A stretch of 64,000 nt of DNA from Xenopus tropicalis. Its lineage: Eukaryota > Chordata > Amphibia > Anura > Pipidae. The translations under genes and the position numbers were made by a program. The stretch lies in assembly GCF_000004195.4 (NCBI RefSeq), contig NC_030679.2, positions 26,773,712 through 26,837,711 on the forward strand, written 5' to 3'. The notes below the pieces were generated by a model, which was not told the origin of the DNA, ran no database searches, and was given only the letters and a program-made list of their open reading frames with translations. Positions 11,176 through 24,590 of this stretch are shown here, piece by piece (positions within the stretch are counted from its first letter, which is position 1; every line of letters starts with the position of its first letter).

Positions 11176-12820
11176 AGTTTAAAATATATATAATCAGCTA
11201 GGTTACTTATGCAGCAAGTTGGTTGTCAGGGCAGAGTGTTATGGCGAGTTTCCCTTTGCCCATGTTACGAGTTCTAATGATTGTACCACTCTGCGTGTGG
11301 CAGAGCTGAGAATGAGTCAAGTTGTATAGGCTGTCTGCATGGTCTAGTGAGAACCATCCAAAGCTGGGAGGCAGAAACATATCTGTGAAACTCTATCATA
11401 GGCAATATCATGATGTGTTCTCTGCCAAAAACACAAGTATAGTGTTAGGCAACCTGCAGCTAACCAGCTGTTGTTTCCTAACATTGGCCATCAAGTTTAG
11501 CCAGCAGCTGCTCACACAACTGCACCATCATGTTGATGCCCCCCTTACAACTACACTTATTTCCTCTTGTTGGGCAAAGTGTTGTCCTGGGCCCAGAGGT
11601 GGCTCTTAGATTTAGGTTTATGCTATTCTTTACACTTATCGACTGACAAAACTAAGTCATTTTCATATCTAACAAATATTAATATAATACAAATACTATC
11701 ATATAGCACTGCAGATCTTCTTTATTTTACACAGACAGCTCTTTTCCAGAATTTATGGCGTTTTCATTAGTGGCACACAGAGTTGATTGCTTTTCCTCCT
11801 ATTCATGTTCTCATGGTACTGGCACTGGTTTGAATACTTGGTAGAGTGGTCCCAATGGTAGTGACAACTTCTAGTCATACTGACAAGTCTCCTAATCTTC
11901 CAGAATGCTTAGCAATCTCCTGGTTCTGGGATGTTTAGTAATCTCCCGGTGTTCTGAAATACAATTCCATCTTCTAGTGTTCTGGAATGCTTGGTGTTCT
12001 GAAATACTTATCCATCTTCTAGTGTTCTGGAATGCTTGGTGTTCTGGAATACTTGGCAACCTTCTTGTATTCTGACATACTTCGCAATCTTATGGTGCTC
12101 CTTGCTTCACTGGGTTCTGTTTGATGCTCTCTATACCAGTACAGTCCAACCTATTATATATAGTGGGACAGTTATTTCTCATACAGTGTGTTTGAGGGCC
12201 AGATTAAATTAAAATGGTGATGTTATACAGTAAAGTCTATGGAGCCTTTGAACAGATGGGGGGGGGGGGGGCATAAAATCCCATTGGAGGACCATCTCCC
12301 CCATTTAAACAGCCCTGGTCTGTATCTTTATTTGTGTTATATGTTCTATATCTATACTGTTTTAGGACACTTTTGTGCCAGTGTAGCACAATAAACCAGA
12401 CTCTTATGAATTTACATATACTATGCTAATAACTAAAAAAGCTACTCACTGTGCTCCGCCAATGTTTTTGGCATCTAATATGCTGGAAGATGCAGTTTAG
12501 AAGATTTGGGCTGACATGAATTGAGAGCTGTTTTTACACTTTGCACTGTTAGGGTAGAGAAATATGGCCAGTGCATGAAAGAGCCCCTAAAGTTCCTTTC
12601 TTATCATGTTGACTTTTACTGAATAGCCATTTTTCCAATCACAGTCCAACTCATCAGGCTACTTCTTTTCTTATAAAGTATATTTTTAATGGATATAAAG
12701 GGACTTGTTTGTCCTACGCAGCATTTAAATAAATGTACAAATATAAACAAGGCTTCCACAAACATTTGCTTTATGAACTGTTCTTCAGGGAAACATAACA
12801 TTGTTTTGATTGTGGAGTAA
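11176..12820. other. No gene recognised
   Basis: A loosely repeated motif 'ttctggaatgcttggtgttctg' runs through about 11890-12075, suggesting a degenerate tandem repeat, and there is a G12 run near 12259. Nothing else is supportable. Confidence 0.4.
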
Positions 12821-12953
12821 AGGCTGCCATACACAGGCTGATTCTAGCTGTTTTTATCTGTCCCCAGGGCCAAAGACCGAATTAGCCCGATATCGCCCAC
12901 CCGGGAGAAGATCCGCTTGTTTGGAGAGCAGATCTTAGCATGTATGGCCACCT
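12821..12953. mobile_element. PIF/Harbinger-like MITE
   Basis: Ends AGGCTGCCATACACAGG and CATGTATGGCCACCT; flanked by TAA on both sides (12818-12820, 12954-12956). Same family as 17258-17640, 53932-54177, 57357-57698 and 60029-60354. The superfamily is inferred from the 3-bp TWA target. Confidence 0.8.
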
Positions 12954-12956
12954 TAA

Positions 12957-15900
12957 GGGGTGTTTCACTGTCAGTATAGGAAGGATTTCTCTATTATAAG
13001 TTTGGGTTATGGGATTCCCTACAAAAGACAGGTTGTTAGTGTGGGTCATTGACAATGTATTCTTGCTTGAGTTATATCTATCTAAATACTATTTTCCACA
13101 ATCCTCCATGTGAATGAATTGGCATCTTGGAAGCAATTAAGCATATTTTATTTCTTTGCAGAATTTTCCACAATAACACTTTATGTCCAAAATAAAATTT
13201 GAAATTTAAGAAAGTAAAATAAAAAAGGATCAGTGAAATCAGTAAGGCTCCTTTTAAACCAGTCTGCAATCTGTTAATACCTGTTCAGGTCAGTCAGTTT
13301 CTCCCAGCCCACACATGCATCCACACACGTTTTAGTTTAGGAGCATTGTCATGCTAACAACAGAAAGGCCCCTTGCCAAACTGATTTGTTAGATGGCATC
13401 CTATGCCAGCGCCACACTGACACTACTCACTAAGGAGATTGCATGGCTGTATACTTGATGTTCTGCTCCTGTAATCAATGGGTATGGCTGTGAAAGTCAA
13501 AATGTGTAGTTAGAAGAGGTGTCCACCTACTTGGAATCTTTAGAGCCAAAGATTGCCAAAATGTGCTTTAACCATCAAAAGGTCATAAGGGTCATAGTAA
13601 TAATAATTACAGGATGTATTTATTCCAAATATACCATAGAATTAAAAAAGGAGCATAGGAAATAACCCCTGGAGCTAATGGTATCCAGTCAATGTATCCA
13701 TCTTGGCTCAAGTTGCAGTAAGTTGCTCCCGAGCAGCACCTCGCAGCAGACGTGGAACATGGCCAAAAATCATGCTTTTCAGGCTGGCCAGTGTATGTTT
13801 AGACTTAACAGAGTGAGCTGAAACAGGAGTGCTCCCTTTTTGAACAAACTGAGATTGACCTTTCCCCCATCACACATAAATAAAATCGCCACTATGGATG
13901 TCTCCTCTCTGTACACAATCATTCTTACTGTTTTGTTTGAATATATGTTGTGGCCTGCATTAAGAGAGATGAGAGTATAAACTACAACTTTCTTGTTAGT
14001 CATCAATATTTATTGTGATATATGAATTATTAACAGCCTTGGTATACCCATTACATGCCTGCAACTAAAAATGCTATGTGGTTGGTGTTTAAACCCTATC
14101 AGCTAGTATATACGACTATGCTACTAAGCTATTCCATAGGGCCTGATTCTCGACACAAATGTTATTTAAGGCACAGAGGTGAGGGACAGAAACACACATG
14201 GTTCAGTGACAAGAGCGTATAGTGAAGGATGGATCCTCCGGACTCTTCAGATCTTGACGCTGCTGTTTCTATACACTGATTTCCATGGTGAGGATTTGGC
14301 AGAACCACACTGAGCCGACGCGTTTCATGGATCCTCCTAACCACTTCCTCAATGGGGGTGTGGGCATCTCACCAGTTCCGCTTATAAAGGTTTTGTTTGC
14401 TCACTGGTTCATATTACTGTTTTAATTTTTGTGAGCCAGTAGTTTTTCAGACAATTATTCTACATGGGACTCGTAAGCTGGATGAACTATTTACCGGAGA
14501 CCAGAGCAGGGTGGAAGACAATGGCCACAGCTTGTTTATTATATAATAAATGCAAATGGACCAAGCATGCCAAAATAATAACTCTTCCATCTGCCTTATT
14601 TTAAATCTTTTGACTCCACCTTGTTGCCAGGCCAGGAGCATCTTAAATTTGTTTCAACTCTCCCATTAGTTTTAAACCAACAAAAGACCTCCAAGCTGTG
14701 ACAAGAACACTTTTTTTATATTTATTTATCAATTAATGAATTTTTTGAATGTTTGTTTCAGCCAGTTAGTTAACATGATATCTCTTCCTTATGCTAACCT
14801 TGGCACTTAGCTCACTATGATGGATTGTGGGTAGTTCTTAATACGCAGTGGGCTTATTAGTAGTGGATGGAGTCTGACAGCTATATAAGGGCCAGTATAA
14901 TGGTTCTGTGTATTACTGACCCTGACTGGACCATTAGAAATAATGCTAAAAGTGTTGGTACATTTTGTCTGGGGCAGATTCACCAGTACCTGTGTGCTTC
15001 CCTGCAGCTGTCTGTGCTTTCAGCCATTCTCTTGTCTGTCTATTGACTGCATGGTCAGATGAGATTATTGGGGTGCTACTGCATATTTGTGTGCTGGAGT
15101 AGAAAAAAACTAGGATAGCACAAACAGAATGACAATAATAAGGCCTTACCAAATGCTTTTTTTTCTTTTATACAATTGCGCTGGGTTTTGTCTTCTTTTT
15201 TAAACCTTTGTTCAGTGGGTTTTTAACCCTAAACTGACAGATTATTCAAATATGCTGGGAACTGGGGGTCACTAAAGTAATACTAATTCTATATATATAT
15301 TTTTTTACAGATACATTTTTTATTTTGGAGCTTGTGGTAGGAAGAAGGAATTAAAAGTGCCCCTAACCATCTGGGGACCATTTATTAAAGTATAATGAGG
15401 TAGGTACAAAAAATTGTCCTTCTACTTAAAGGCTGTGGTTTGCCCTGGTGACCACTAGAGGGAGTTCTTATTAAATCACACCCATTTTTTCTGTACTGAA
15501 ACAACTGAGATGAGCCTCAGGAAAGTGACCATAGAGTTTGCATTCTGATTTCTGAGGAACCAGGAGATTGAGGGACTTGCAACAAGGAGGATACACAGAG
15601 TTACAGGTTCTTAGTTACTTCTACTTGAAAGTTACTGTAGCTTTTCAGGAAGATCGCCTGACTTCTCCTTTATTGGAAGAAACACACAGCAGTGCAGTCA
15701 CAGGTAACAGTTACAGCTAACATTTTTTTTAATAAAGTTCTGTTTCCTTTCCCAATGAGTCCCGCTATATACAGTTTTGCTGTTATGCAGAGAAATAGAA
15801 TTTTGATAATTCAGTTTGGGTTAGAGAAGGCTCAGAAGTCAGTTGTAATGCCCAGCATGCCGCCAGGAAATCAGAAAGAGGAGGTAGCTGGCTCGCATCA

Positions 15901-16130
15901 TTGGAATGGGAAAGTATAATAATCAGGGGCAAACTGGTGGCTGCCAACAGGGCAGGAAAAGGTAGGTCAATGTTGTAGTGACATAAGAAGAGGTAGTACA
16001 CATTTAAACCTTACATACTCTGACAGTGTCACAGGGAGCTGGGTTAATCAGGTTGTACTGAATGTAATGTTAATAGCATGGAGTATAATATCCATTATTA
16101 TTAGTAATGAGAAAAGAATTTAAAACATGG
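12957..16130. other. No gene recognised
   Basis: 3.2 kb of AT-rich sequence without a coherent protein. The stretch at 14250-14350 (GACGCGTTTCATGGATCC) resembles untranslated parts of Penelope-like elements, but no coding part adjoins it. Confidence 0.4.
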
Positions 16131-16132
16131 TA

Positions 16133-16420
16133 CTAAAACGTAGATAGCAAACGCATCATAAATTTGTATGAGAGATGTAATGCAGTTTGCATTGATAAAC
16201 TGTAAAATGGGTCCAGGTCAGTTGTGTTGCCCTTTAGCTGTACAGCTTTGATTGAATTTTGGAAAGCACATAAAACATTGGTTTTGAGAACCTGGGTCTC
16301 TTGCTGCTGACTCTCCCTAATATCTGCCAGTAATCTGGCCAGGTCCATCTCCTGTGTGAGAACGGAGATCAGGCTTACAAGGCCAGGGTTGTTGGGAGAG
16401 ACAGTAGGGCTGGGGGTGTT
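16133..16420 (-). pseudogene. Fragment resembling a Myb/SANT-like transposon accessory protein
   Basis: The minus-strand frame reads LVSLISVLTQEMDLARLLAD followed by IRESQQQETQVLKTN, a helical C-terminal segment of the kind found in Harbinger-associated Myb-like proteins. It stays open through NSIKAVQLKGNTTDLD but lacks any DNA-binding part. The family assignment is tentative. Confidence 0.3.
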
Positions 16421-16625
16421 GGCTTTGTGCCTGCTGCGTCCGCATCTGCCATCTTGGGGCTTTCCTCCGTGCGTTTAGAGTTTCTGTTAAACAATTGCCC
16501 TATTTCTTTGTCTACTGGGAAGATGCAGGTACCAATGACTTCTGAGATTTTTGAAAAAAACAGGCTTAGAAGACACCCCGGAGCAGGAGCAGGCCTTTCT
16601 CAGCTATTAAACCATGCCTGTTTAA

Positions 16626-16835
16626 GGGCAGGGGTACACGGGTGGGATGGCATACGTGTCGCTGCTATGTCCTGCAGAGGAAACTTTGGGCGACTGCGGG
16701 ACGTCGCAGCTACGTGTATGCCATCCCACCGGTGATTTACATTCTAGCCAATGGGATGGCATTGCGGGGAGATTAGTCACCCGCAACAACGGAGATTTGT
16801 CGTGGCGTGACTAATCTCCCTGTGTACCCCTGCCC
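16626..16835. mobile_element. PIF/Harbinger-like MITE, 'gggagattagtcgcc' family
   Basis: Starts GGGCAGGGGTACACGG and ends TGTGTACCCCTGCCC, flanked by TAA (16623-16625, 16836-16838). The interior is largely self-complementary (GGTGGGATGGCATACG against GTATGCCATCCCACC). Confidence 0.85.
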
Positions 16836-16850
16836 TAAGATGTCCCCATC

Positions 16851-17715
16851 TTAAAGGAGAAGGAAAGGCTAGTAACGAGTTAATCTCAAGCTGCAGGCAT
16901 ACCTTCAGTTCCCTCAATAGTGCCCTGAAGTCTCCCCATATTTCACCTGTTCAGATGATCAGCAGCCAAACAGGAAGAAAAAACGCTGAGCTGTGTAAAG
17001 AAAGTTCCCATAATGCCTTGCTCCTGCACCGACCCAGACCGATGTACATGCTCAGTTAGTTAGACTCTGAGGAAGCTTCCTGCTGGTTAGCTCAGATCCA
17101 CCTTCCTAAGAGGGGGGGAGTGAGTTCTTAGTATTCTTGAAGGAGGGGAAGCAGGAGAGGGGAGAGAGGTGAGAGCTGTGTGTCTCTGACACAGGAAAAC
17201 AAAGAGACAACAAATCCTGTTTCTTTTGACAGAGGACTCAGTGCAGCATTACTGTAAAGGTGGCCATACACGGGCCGACTATAGCTGCTGATATCGGTCC
17301 CTTGGACCGATTCGGCAGCTAATCGGCCCGTGTATGGGGAGAGCAGAGCGGCCTGGCCGACCGACATCTGGCCTGAAATTGGCCAGATCTCGATCGGCCA
17401 GGTTAGAAAATCTGGTCGGATCGGGGACCGCATCGGCTTGTTGATGCGGTCCCCGATCCGACTGCCCCATTGCCGCCCACATAATCCGATCGTTTGGCCC
17501 CAGGGCCAAACGATCGGATTATTTTTTTTTTTACCTAAATGGTCCCCGATATCGCCCACCCGTAGGTGGGGATATCGGGGGAAGATCCGCTCGCTTGGCG
17601 ACATCGCCAAGCGAGCGGATCTGCTCGTGTATGGCCACCTTAAGTGCTTATGGCTGTATTTACATAGACCTTTCTGATAAAGCTTACTTAGTATTTACCT
17701 TTCTTTCTCCTTTAA
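16851..17715. mobile_element. T2-type MITE (TTAA target) interrupted by a second MITE
   Basis: Ends TTAAAGGAGAAGGAAAGG and CCTTTCTTTCTCCTTTAA are inverted repeats with TTAA termini, the T2 signature known from Xenopus. The interior is split at 17255 by the element at 17258-17640. A partial second copy lies at about 53810-54208. Confidence 0.88.
17258..17640. mobile_element. PIF/Harbinger-like MITE nested in T2
   Basis: Ends AGGTGGCCATACACGGG and CGTGTATGGCCACCT, flanked by TAA on both sides (17255-17257, 17641-17643). The uninterrupted T2 copy near 53880 reads ACTGTAATTGCTTATTGC across this point, giving a direct empty site. The interior has long palindromic blocks. Confidence 0.92.
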
Positions 17716-19130
17716 GAGTCTGACTGGCCCACCGGGATACCAGAAAATAAGTCTTGTTGGACCCTAGCCCTTCGGCTGCTACTGTAGCCCAATTTGACAC
17801 TGACCGCTCACAGTGCAGTTACCGCAAATTTATTTTTCCTTGAGAGGAGATCTGTTGTCTGTATAATTCACACAGGAGAATCAGAGAGCGAGAGAGAGAG
17901 AGTTGTGTGAGGGAGAGAGTGGTTGTCAGATCGCTGTGCTGTCTGGTTTATCTGAAAGGACTCATAGGACTGCTGCTGGCTATAATAAACCCACTACCTT
18001 CTCAACTAAAGATTCAATTCTGATCTGTCCATCTGCTGCTCTGATGAGCCAATGAGGAAAAGAAGAGGGTTATTGCGTGGAAAGTAGCAAATGAACTTTT
18101 GTGTGTGGGGTGGGGGGGTGGGTGTAAGAACAGGGAACACACTAGCCTGGGGTGGGTGGATACATGGTTGGAAGTAGCAGCTAGTGAAGCAGCAGGCAGT
18201 AAAATGGTGTTGGGGGGGGGGGGGTTGTTGGATACCATGTAACTTGCCTGTGCAGGTGTGCCTTGCCTTCTAGGTTTCATAACCCATTCAGATGGTAAGT
18301 TTCTAACTGCCCCCCTTCCTCTTCCTCCCCACCCTACACAGGCGAGGTACTTGTTCTCCACCCCACCACCTCACTGCCTGCTGCTGCAACCTCTGAACAG
18401 GCCCTATTAGTCCAAGGTAAGTTTGTTCCTTGTTCCCCCACGTCCCCAGGCAAGTTAGCTCATTATCCACCAGGATACATACAGTCAGTGTGGCTAATTC
18501 CCACTACCAATTTAACTCTAAAACCAAAATGGCTTCTTACTGTCTGTATGCCTGATTTAGTTTGCTGCCCCACTTCTATTTATCTTACTGCCCTAATGTC
18601 TCCTTCCTCTCTATGCTCTACTCACGGTCAGTCATCCCTCCTCTAGACAATCATTTTACTGGGGCTGGGAACTATTGAATAGATATTCAATGTGGGGGCA
18701 TATTGCAAATTTGGGCTCCTTTCTATGTAACAGACTCTGGTGAGAGGGGGAGGTGAGGGGCATCCTTTTGAAACTAGGAGCACGACCCCCCCCTAGTTAA
18801 AAAAGCACCCCCTCACCTCTGCCTCCCCACACAGTCTGTTACATAGAAAAATGCCCAAATTTGAAAGCCTGAGCAGTACAGTGGAGTTCACAGGCGCCAT
18901 CTTCTGTCCTTTCTGATTCTCTTTATGTCTCATCACCTACACGGAGCCTGTAGGAGTATACGCAGTTGGGGCTAGTCCTCTGAAGGAGGGCAGTTGAGGG
19001 AAACTTTTGTATGTGGGGGGGTTTAGTTCTCTGGGCTGCCTTGTATTGTTTTGTTTCCCTTGTAACATATGTGCCAAAAAGTTGCAACCCCAGCAAGATG
19101 GAGAATGCATTTTCCATTGTACTAAGCAGC
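17716..19130. other. Non-genic stretch
   Basis: 17716-17810 is a fragment of the hAT family at 38035 (GTCTGACTGGCCCACCGGG). There is a (GA)n run near 17885, a G-rich low-complexity region at 18100-18225, and a foldback at 18706-18863. No gene was recognised. Confidence 0.45.
18706..18863. repeat. Foldback repeat
   Basis: CAAATTTGGGC...CTATGTAACAGACTCTG at the left is mirrored by ACAGTCTGTTACATAG...GCCCAAATTTG at the right, with G-rich and C-rich complementary stems between. No target duplication was identified. Confidence 0.75.
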
Positions 19131-19282
19131 CCTAAGCGTGCCACTATGTGCTCCACAAGCCGTAGACCTCCCTATGGTCCTGTCATTCCCCATGATCGAT
19201 TTTGCATACTGTGCCCAGGAGTGGAGGGTCTCCTGCCTGTTAACTCCCTGGTGGGTTAGCTGCTTAATGGCAGGAAGGTTTC

Positions 19283-19364
19283 TCCTTCATTGTCTCAAGC
19301 ATCTGTGGGTTGTTCCAATAACACCCTCTTTTAACTGTAGAGATGTGTTGGCATCCTTCATTGT
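19283..19364. repeat. 60-bp insert bounded by an 11-bp direct repeat in the left arm
   Basis: TCCTTCATTGT at 19283-19293 and again at 19354-19364 enclose 60 bp absent from the right arm. The same point in the right arm carries the CR1 fragment at 24591-25022. Confidence 0.8.
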
Positions 19365-22300
19365 GTGAGTTTGCCCTGCACTGTCTGTTTCCACCATGGT
19401 TAGGTGCCTAAAGCTACCTGGCCCTGTCAAGGAGCCCTTGTCATCTCCTGGCTTGTGCTCTTCTCCTGTGGCCTGGTTGAGCACAATGCTTCGCCTGGGA
19501 CATCGAGTCTTGGCTTCCTCCTCCTGGCAAGACTCTGGGACCTTCTCTGCCCTCTTTCTAGGGGAGCTGTTGTAAGTGCCCCATCTTGAACAAGAGGTGT
19601 TCGAAGATGGTCAGATACCGTTGTAGTTCTGACAATAAATGATGCCCACTGCCAAACTGGCAGCATTGCCGAGTTGCTTCGTGAAACCCATGCCTTTGGG
19701 TTCCGGAGAGAGTATGGTTGCAAAGCTGTGATGGATGGAAGGGCACAATCAGGAGTGGAGTCTTTAATTTGACAGAACACGGGAAACCTCACCCTAATGT
19801 TGAAGATCTCCTTGCCCTTTGTATACACCGCCTGTTGTTTCCACCAATTGTAGGGTTTGTGAAGTCCTTTGGAAGGCCCAGCTGAGGTTGGTTATGGCCC
19901 TGGCTGAGTGCTTACGAGACCCACAAATGTGGCTACCTAGGGGAAGTAAATGTTAAGCCTCTATATGAGCGTACCCCTGAGTCTGGGTGGGCCTCCCATC
20001 CTCTCTTGGGATGCTGCCTAAGCTCCATGAGGAAAACCTAAGATGGTGTGGGGTGAGAAAGGTGAGGAGGGAGTGAGCATGCTCCATGACTCACTTTCTG
20101 GCCCCTGCCACAGGCCAACCTGGGTGCCTAGCTGGGGAAGGGGAAAGGGAAGGAGGTGCACCTGTGCCTGCCCCCCTTAACCACCATCCTGGGTGGCTTC
20201 AAGACTCTGCCTGCTGTATTGGAAGCCAAAGTTTGTGGTAGGAGGATGTGCCAGGTCATGCCGGCCACTGGCTGTCATCCTTTCTTGCAGAACTGGCTGC
20301 CCAATGTGGTGCTGAGCACCCAGGTGTAGGGCCCATAACCCTTATATGAAGCTCCTTAGTAAAGTAGTCTGCTGACAATGTGAGAGCTGCCAGAAACACC
20401 ACAAGCTTATGGATCGCTTGGCTCACGTGTCGAAGAACACGGCTAGTTGTTGAATTGGTGTTAGTTGCAGGACACATCGATCGTCGACACTTGAATACAC
20501 CTTGCGGCTCCTACGGCTATCCGTCTCAGGGTTTCCATATATCAATCATCGCTGCTGATTCCTCACTGGTTTGTGGTGCAGCTGGGGCTGTCACAGGGAG
20601 CCTGTTTCCCTTTGTCCCCCGAAGGCCAGACTGCTGACCATCCCTTCCCTTGTCCCCCTCCCCTCTTTTAAGGAGGGTTGGAGGATATATGTGTAGTAAA
20701 GTCCTGTTGTGGTATGGGTGTTTGTGGACCTTTCACAGTTGCCGTTCATGGCAGGTGCTAGCCACACTATGGGGAAGGGCATGTGATGTTTTAAAATGTG
20801 TACCGAGGAGTCTGCCGTGCGCAAGTTAGAGGGAATGTTAAACCGTACGGCATGATGGCTGGGATGTCCTGGCTTGTGGTGGGAACCTGCTGCACCCTTC
20901 CAATAGGGTTTCTCAGTGCGTGCACCACCAGCCTGTCTCCCCTGCTCCTTGGGGGAGGTGGAGCATGAGCGCACATAGTAGTCCCTAAAGGATGGTGAAG
21001 CATTGTAGGGCCGGGGCATGCTTGTGGAAGCTCTGTAGTTCTGGAAGGTCATAGTATGGCCTTGGATAAGATGTGCCCATTCCTGTTGTGGGTGCTGGTG
21101 TCCAGAGAAGATATGTGTAAGAACTGGAATGTGATCGAAAGAGGGCGGCTTAACTTGTTTGTGCACCAAATGTTTGTGGGGAACCTGGTGCAAAATCATG
21201 CGTATAAGACCTGATTCCGTGGCAACGTTTTGTGAGCAACTATCTTGCAGTGATCAATAAACGTCATGCCTTGAGACACGCTAACGTGCAAAGGGTGGGT
21301 TCCCTCTGGCTGTGTTTCCTGTCCTCCCTTGACCTCTCTTTCCGCGGGGGGAGGGAAGGGGAGATAGGTTCCTGTTGGAGGGTTGACCCACCCCCAGTGT
21401 GGTGTATGATGATGTCTGATCCTTCCCTGATGCCCACTGGAAAACTCCTGAAGGGGGGGCTAAAGGCGCCTTCACTCCGGTTCCCTTTGTAGGTAGGTAC
21501 AACTTGCAGGGACTTGAATAAGCTTGGAAAGGAGGGCCTTGCCAGGCTACGGGTGCAAAAGGGTGCTTCTTTTCTGGTTCCTGGGCATAGGCGGGGTCTC
21601 CCCGGGGCTTAATGGTCAGGCTGGATGTCATCATCTCCCACGCGGGTTAATGGTCCGGCTGGATGTCGGAGGCCTCCTTGCAGCTTGGTCCATTGCAAAC
21701 ACTGCAACGGACAAGTAGTTCCCTGACTTGTAGAGTTCCTACTTGCGCGTCACCTTGGTGAGAAGTCGGGGGCGGCCATACCCGGCTTTCCACCCAGACT
21801 TACCTTGCTCCCCATGGCCAAATTGAGGAACCGCAATCTTCTTTTGACCATGAGACCTGGGCAGCCATACTCTGCTTTTGTTCGGCCATACCCGGCAAAC
21901 CTTAACATCCCTTAACCTTAATAGCCCCTATTTCAAACACTCCCTAACCCTCAAATGCCCTAATTCTAACTCAACTCCCAAGAACACTGCCAAAATGTAA
22001 AGGCAGCAGCCAGATACTATGGCATCGGGGGTCTGGGCATGCAGGTGCCCATCCCCCCAGGTATGAAATAGAGTATAGCTGCATAGGCTGCGAGAGGGCT
22101 GTTTCACAGTTTGGCCACAGAGGGGCCAGGCGAGTCCAGTGGGAAAGCCGGGTATGGGTGCCCAGATCTCATGGGCAGAAGGAGGTTGTGATTCCTCAAT
22201 TTGGCAATGGGGGACCAGGCAAGTCCGGGTGGAATGCTGGGTATGGCCACCCACGACTTCTCACCAAGGTGATGGGCAAGTAGGAACTCCACAGTCCAAC

Positions 22301-24590
22301 TCAACCATTAAGCCCCGTGGGAGATAACATCCAGCCCGACCATTAAGCCCCGGGGAGACCACCTTAAGCCCCCGCCTATGCCCAGGAACCAGCTAGGAAG
22401 CCCCCTTTCATACCTGTAGCCTGGCGAGACCTTCCTTTCCAAGCCTATTCAAGTCCCTGCAAGTTGTACCTACTTACAAAGGGGAACCGGAGTGAAGGCG
22501 CCTTTAGCCCCACCTTCATGGGTTTTCCAGTGGGCGTCAGGGAAGGATCAGACATCATCATACACCACACTAGCGGTGGGACAACCCTCCAACAGGAATC
22601 TATCTCCCCTTCCCTCCCCCCGCGGAAAGAGAGGTCAAGGGAGGACAGGAAACACAGCCAGAGGGAACCCACAATTTGCACGTTAGATAAGCGCGTGTCT
22701 CAAGGCATGACGTTTATTGATCACTGCAAGATAGCTGCTCACAAAACGTTGCCACGGAATCAGGTCATATACGCATGATTTTGCACCAGGTTCCCCACAA
22801 ACATTTGGTGCACACACAAGTTAAGCCGCCCTCTTTCAATCACATTCCAGTTCTTACACATTTTGTCTCTGGACACCAGCACCCTCAACAGGAAGGGGCA
22901 CATCTTATCCAAGGCCATACTATGACCTTCCAGAACTACAGAGTTTCCACAAGCATGCCCCGGCCTTACAATGCTTCACCATCCTTTAGGCTGGTGGTGC
23001 ACGCACTGAGAAACCCTATTGGAAGGGTGCAGCAGGTTCCCACCACAAGCCAGGACATCCCAGCCATCATGCCGTAGGGTTTAAGATTCCCTCTAACTTG
23101 CGCACGGCAGACTCCTCGGTACACATTTTAAAACATCACATGCCCTTCCCCAGTGTGGCTAGCACCTGCCAGAAACGGCAACTGTGAAAGGTCCACAAAC
23201 ACCCATACCACAACAGGCCTTTACCACACATATATCCTCCAACAATCCTTAAAGGAGGAAGGGGACAAGGGAAGGAATGGTCAGCAGTCTGGCCTTCGGG
23301 GGACAAAGGGAAACAGGCTTCCTGTGACAGCCCCAGCTGCACCACAAACCAGTGAGGAATCAGCAGGGATGATTGATATATGGAAACCCTGAGACGGATA
23401 GCCGTAGGAGGAGCTAGGAGCCGCAAGGTGTATTCAAGTGTCGACGATCGATGTGTCCTGCAACTAACACCAATTCAACAACTAGCCGTGTTCTTCGACA
23501 CGTGAGCAAAGCGATCCATAAGCTTGTGGTGTTTCTGGCAGCTCTCACATTGTCAGCAGACTACTTTACTAAGGAGCTTCATATAAGGGTTATGGGCCCT
23601 ACACCTGGGTGCTCAGCCCCACATTGGGCAGCCAGTTCTGCAAGAAAGGATGACAGCCAGTGGCCGGCATGACCTGGCACAAATCCTCCTACCACAAACT
23701 TTGGCTTCCAATACAGCAGGCAGAGTCTTGAAGCCACCCAGGATGGTGGTTAAGGGGGGCAGGCACAGGTGCACCTCCTTCCCTTTCCCCCTCCCCAGCT
23801 AGGCACCCAGGTTGGCCTGTGGCAGGGGCCAGAAAGTGGGTCATGGAGCATGCTCACTCCCTCCTCACCTTTCTCACCCCACACCATCTTAGGTTTTCCT
23901 CATGGAGCTTAGGCAGCATCCCAAGAGAGGATGGGAGGCCCACCCAGACTCAGGGGTACGCTCATATAGAGGCATAACATTTACTTCCCCTAGGTAGCCA
24001 TGTTTGTGGGTCTCGTAAGCACTCAGCCAGGGCCATAACCAACCTCAGCTGGGCCTTCCAAAGGACCTCACAAACCCTACAATTGGTGGAAACAACAGGC
24101 GGTGTATACAAAGGGCAGGGAGATCTTCAACATTAGGGTGAGGTTTCCCGTGTTCTGTCAAATTAAAGACTCCACTCCTGATTGTGCCCTTCCATCCATC
24201 ACAGCTTTGCAACCATACTCTCTCCGGAACCCAAAGGCATGGGTTTCACGAAGCTGCTCGGCCCTTCATGGCAGCAATGCTGCCAGTTTGGCAGTGGGCA
24301 TCATTTATTGTCAGAACTACAACGGTATCCGACCATCTTCAAACACCTCTTGTTCAAGATGGGGCACTTACAACAGCTCCCCTAGAAAGAGGGCAGAGAA
24401 GGTCCCAGAGTCTTGCCAGGAGGAGGAAGCCAAGACTCGATGTCCCAGGCGAAGCATTGTGCTCAACCAGGCCACAGGAGAAGAGCACAAGCCAGGAGAT
24501 GACAAGGGCTCCTTGACAGGGCCAGGTAGCTTTAGGCACCTAACCATGGTGGAAACAGACAGTGCAGGGCAAACTCACACAATGAAGGAA

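Noticed and set aside
17128..17677. Long open frames on both strands.
   Set aside because: They translate a palindromic Harbinger-like MITE, so mirror frames appear on both strands.
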